From Anas platyrhynchos (lineage: Eukaryota; Chordata; Aves; Anseriformes; Anatidae): 64,000 nt of DNA. Where the stretch lies: NCBI RefSeq assembly GCF_047663525.1, contig NC_092588.1, positions 140,941,001 through 141,005,000 of the forward strand. The letters are read 5' to 3'. Under the pieces are notes generated by a model. It saw only the letters and a list, made by a program, of their open reading frames with translations, was not told the DNA's origin and ran no database searches. The translations under genes were made by a program, and so were the position numbers. Shown one piece after another: positions 62,183 to 64,000 of this stretch; the stretch's first letter is position 1, and every line of letters starts with the position of its first letter.

Positions 62183-62541
62183 GTAAGTGGCCTCCCATCG
62201 CCCGGCCCGGCCCGCCCCGTCGCGGCTCCGCAGGAATGCGGCGCTCACCTGCGCGGCGGGGCGGCCCCGGCAATAACCCTCTGTCTCTCTCCTCCCTCCT
62301 AAAAAAAAAAAAAAAACCTCAACCCTCCTGCCCACCAGGATCCCCCTCCCCGAGCGACCCCGACTACGGCCTCCCCCCGCTGGCCGGCCACTCGCTGTCG
62401 TGGACTGACGAAAAGCAGCTCAAGGAACAAAACATCATCCGGACAGCCAAAGTGTGGACCCCCGAGGACCCGCGGAAGGTGCCCAACAAAGCCTCCCTCA
62501 ACGACATCGAGAACGAGCCCCCCTTCGACTTCGTGGCGTGA
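61558..62541 (+). CDS. PTF1A: PTF1A, pancreas transcription factor 1 alpha (two exons, 275 aa)
   Basis: Tissue-specific bHLH subunit of the PTF1 complex. With an E protein it binds an E-box, and with RBPJ or RBPJL it binds an adjoining TC-box. It is required for exocrine pancreas, cerebellar GABAergic, retinal horizontal/amacrine and dorsal spinal neurons. Coding exons 61558-62182 and 62339-62541 join ACA A|GA to give THR-ARG. The N terminus is [16 protein letters not shown]. The bHLH spans about residues 127-180: basic region [15 protein letters not shown] (131-145), loop [13 protein letters not shown], helix 2 [15 protein letters not shown]. The C-terminal tryptophan motifs SWTDEK (W230) and VWTPEDPR (W248) match the known RBPJ/RBPJL contact boxes. 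Human PTF1A is 328 residues; this protein is shorter in the low-complexity parts flanking the bHLH. Start supported by family N-terminal match and first-AUG position. Confidence 0.97.
   Translation: METVLLEHFPGGLDSFSSPPYFDEEDFFPEPAPREALGADGLLEPDVDLLSRQLQEYYRDGGDPDGGYCCEAAAAAFPPSPASPGFAYECCGAAGAALLSPGGRLQALGSAKRRRRVRSEAELQQLRQAANVRERRRMQSINDAFEGLRSHIPTLPYEKRLSKVDTLRLAIGYINFLSELVQSDLPLRSAGSESPSQPKKIIICHRGTSKWPPIARPGPPRRGSAGMRRSPARRGGPGNNPLSLSSLLKKKKKPQPSCPPGSPSPSDPDYGLPPLAGHSLSWTDEKQLKEQNIIRTAKVWTPEDPRKVPNKASLNDIENEPPFDFVA
62183..62338 (+). other. PTF1A: PTF1A intron, 156 bases, in frame and stop-free
   Basis: GTAAGT to CACCAG. Its length is 52 codons exactly and it contains no in-frame stop. 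A run of 16 A (62301-62316) sits inside the region where a polypyrimidine tract is expected. Confidence 0.95.
62339..62541 (+). CDS. PTF1A: PTF1A coding exon 2
   Basis: Acceptor CTGCCCACCAG. Encodes [19 protein letters not shown], the two tryptophan boxes, and ends NEPPFDFVA with TGA at 62539-62541. Strongly conserved with the mammalian C terminus. Confidence 0.96.
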
Positions 62542-62895
62542 GGGTGGGCTGCGCGCCCCCCCTCCCCCGCCCTGTACATGCTGTACGTGGAGACCTCCGC
62601 TGTAAATTAAGATTCAGACTCTTAAGGGCAATCAACTTTATTTATCTATTTATTACGGAGTAGCCACAATGAGGTAGAATCGTCTGTTCTGAATGTATAA
62701 TTTATATAATTTATCCTGATTTTTTTTTTTTTTTTTTTTAAGATATGCAATAGTTTTATTCCACCAGCACCTTTTCGGAAAGGAAAAATAATAATTAATA
62801 ATAATAATAATAACGCCGGAACCTGTGAAAATAATTTATTGCCGCACGTGGACTCTTCCTGTGTTTGTTAATAATAAACCCGGAGCACACCTTTC
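62542..62895 (+). other. PTF1A: PTF1A 3' UTR and poly(A) signal
   Basis: AU-rich ATTTA-type elements lie at about 62637-62655, a T18-like run near 62712-62729 and an (AAT)n run at about 62787-62812. A canonical AATAAA at 62873-62878 is followed by a GT-rich stretch near 62900. The AU-rich elements suggest an unstable message (inference). Confidence 0.75.
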
Positions 62896-63779
62896 GGAGC
62901 CCTGTGTTTGGGGGAAGAGGCTGCGGGGAGGGAGCCCCGCGCAGCCCGGCCCCGGTCCCAGCCCCTACCCCACCGGGGCGGCCGCTCTTATAGGGCCGGG
63001 GGGCCGGGGCGGGCGGGGGGGACACTTTCCCCTTTCTCTCCACCCCTTTTGCCGTCCCTTGCCCAAGTGTTTCCAAGTGATGTCTTTGTCTGACTTCAGG
63101 AGGTCCCCTCCTTTCAGCGCCTTCGCTCCGCTTGGGGTTTCCAAGCAGAAAGGGCCCCCCTGTCCCTGCGACACCCCCCCCCTCCTCCTGCCCCATCTCC
63201 ACGGTCATGGGGTTGGGCTCGTCGCCCCCAGCAGGACAAAGCTCTCCCCAAAAACCCCGGAGAGGGGAGATGGGGCTGCCCCCACCTGCGGAGCATCCCC
63301 CGCTGTCACCCTGGGAACGCCGCAGTGTCGGGGGACACACACACACACACACAAGCCGTCGGGCAACTGGTGGCAAAGGGGCTGTGCTGGGGGGGGGCTG
63401 CACCGCTGCACGGGGCCGGGGGGGCCGGCCCTGCACCTGCCCGGGGGCTGGGGAAGGAGGAGGGGGGCTGCAAATGCCACTAGCGAGGGCCGGGGGGGGG
63501 GGGGGTCGAGGGGGGGGCCCGGTGCTGGGGCGGGGGGCTCGGCCCGGCGCCGCAGGTGCTGATTTTCCCGTGGCACCCGCGGCTCGGCCCCGACGGCTCG
63601 GCACAGCCCCAGATGCCCGGGCCGGGCAGGCAGCGCTGGGCTGTCCCAGCGGCTGGGAACGACCCTGGTGAGCCAAGGTATAATTACTGCCCATCACACA
63701 CCGTGCATCAGCTCTCGCTGTCGTCTTCCTCCCTCCCTCCCCCCCCACCCCCCCCACCCCCTTTTTTTTTTTTTTTCAA
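62896..63779. other. PTF1A downstream CpG-rich region
   Basis: GC- and CpG-rich without a recognised gene. Contains a (CA)n run at about 63335-63352, G12-like runs near 63492-63504 and a C-rich then T16 tract at 63738-63776. Long open frames in all directions are composition artefacts. Confidence 0.6.
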
Positions 63780-63925
63780 AGCTGCCGCAAAGTGGGAGCA
63801 ATATGTTGCGTGCATGCTAATTGCATTAACCTAGATAGACACAGTTAGTTCCCTAGCGCGGATGGCATGGATCTATTCCAATAGCAATTAGAGGAGTTAC
63901 TTACCCACACAAACACGCTGAAGCC
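63780..63925. promoter_or_regulatory. Candidate noncoding regulatory element downstream of PTF1A
   Basis: An AT-balanced, non-repetitive island inside GC-rich flanks. It contains TGCATGCTAATTGCATTAAC at 63811-63830 (POU/homeodomain-type cores) and TAGCAATTAGAGGAG near 63881. No open frame. Called on composition and motif content only. Confidence 0.4.
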
Positions 63926-64000
63926 GGGCCGGGAGGGTGGCTCGGGAGCCGGGGGGGGGGCTTCGCTTATTTCTTTGCTCGTTTGCACCGCGAGCTGGGG

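Noticed and set aside
61224..62186. Alternative 320-residue frame overlapping PTF1A exon 1
   Set aside because: It runs out of frame through the conserved bHLH and begins upstream of the inferred transcription start; it is a GC shadow.

Overview
This is a vertebrate nuclear genome window, almost certainly avian. Evidence: spliced multi-exon genes, several CR1 LINE fragments of chicken type whose 3' ends carry the TTCTRTGA-like terminal repeats, and a GC-rich LTR-type repeat common in birds. Gene order matches the amniote block ARMC3 - MSRB2 - PTF1A, all on the plus strand.

Layout. 1-3512 is ARMC3 intron. 3513-19224 holds nine phase-consistent ARMC3 exons (armadillo repeats, a charged linker, and the C-terminal EDR1/CTR1/ARMC3 domain) ending in a normal stop. 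19225-35000 is intergenic, with an LTR-type repeat (about 21.8-22.6 kb), three CR1 fragments and some AT-rich islands that may be regulatory. 35.5-42.0 kb contains three exon remnants of MSRB2 (mitochondrial methionine-R-sulfoxide reductase) with two in-frame stops, two damaged splice acceptors and a lost metal-binding cysteine: a decayed gene sitting where MSRB2 is expected. 44.1-44.7 kb is a reversed CR1; 50.0-50.3 kb is a small CpG island with promoter motifs but no recognised gene; 53.3-54.3 kb is an old LINE remnant. From about 56 kb the sequence turns strongly CpG-rich and belongs to PTF1A.

PTF1A (61558-62541, two coding exons, spliced product 275 aa) encodes the bHLH factor of pancreas, cerebellum, retina and spinal cord. 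It has a TATA box, an inverted CCAAT box, a G-rich 5' UTR and a 3' UTR with a poly(A) signal. About 4.6 and 3.8 kb upstream of the TATA box are two diverged copies of one module. Each has the same ACCATATAATYTGATTT block, an 18-base spacer and CGATTGCA, then further on a CAAGTG E-box and a TTCCCA box one helical turn apart. That pairing is the architecture of the trimeric PTF1 complex site, so the pair is a strong candidate for an autoregulatory enhancer.

The main discoveries are the MSRB2 pseudogene, the duplicated PTF1-type modules, the frame-preserving stop-free PTF1A intron and the orphan CpG promoter. All gene names and comparisons rest on remembered family motifs; no database was searched.
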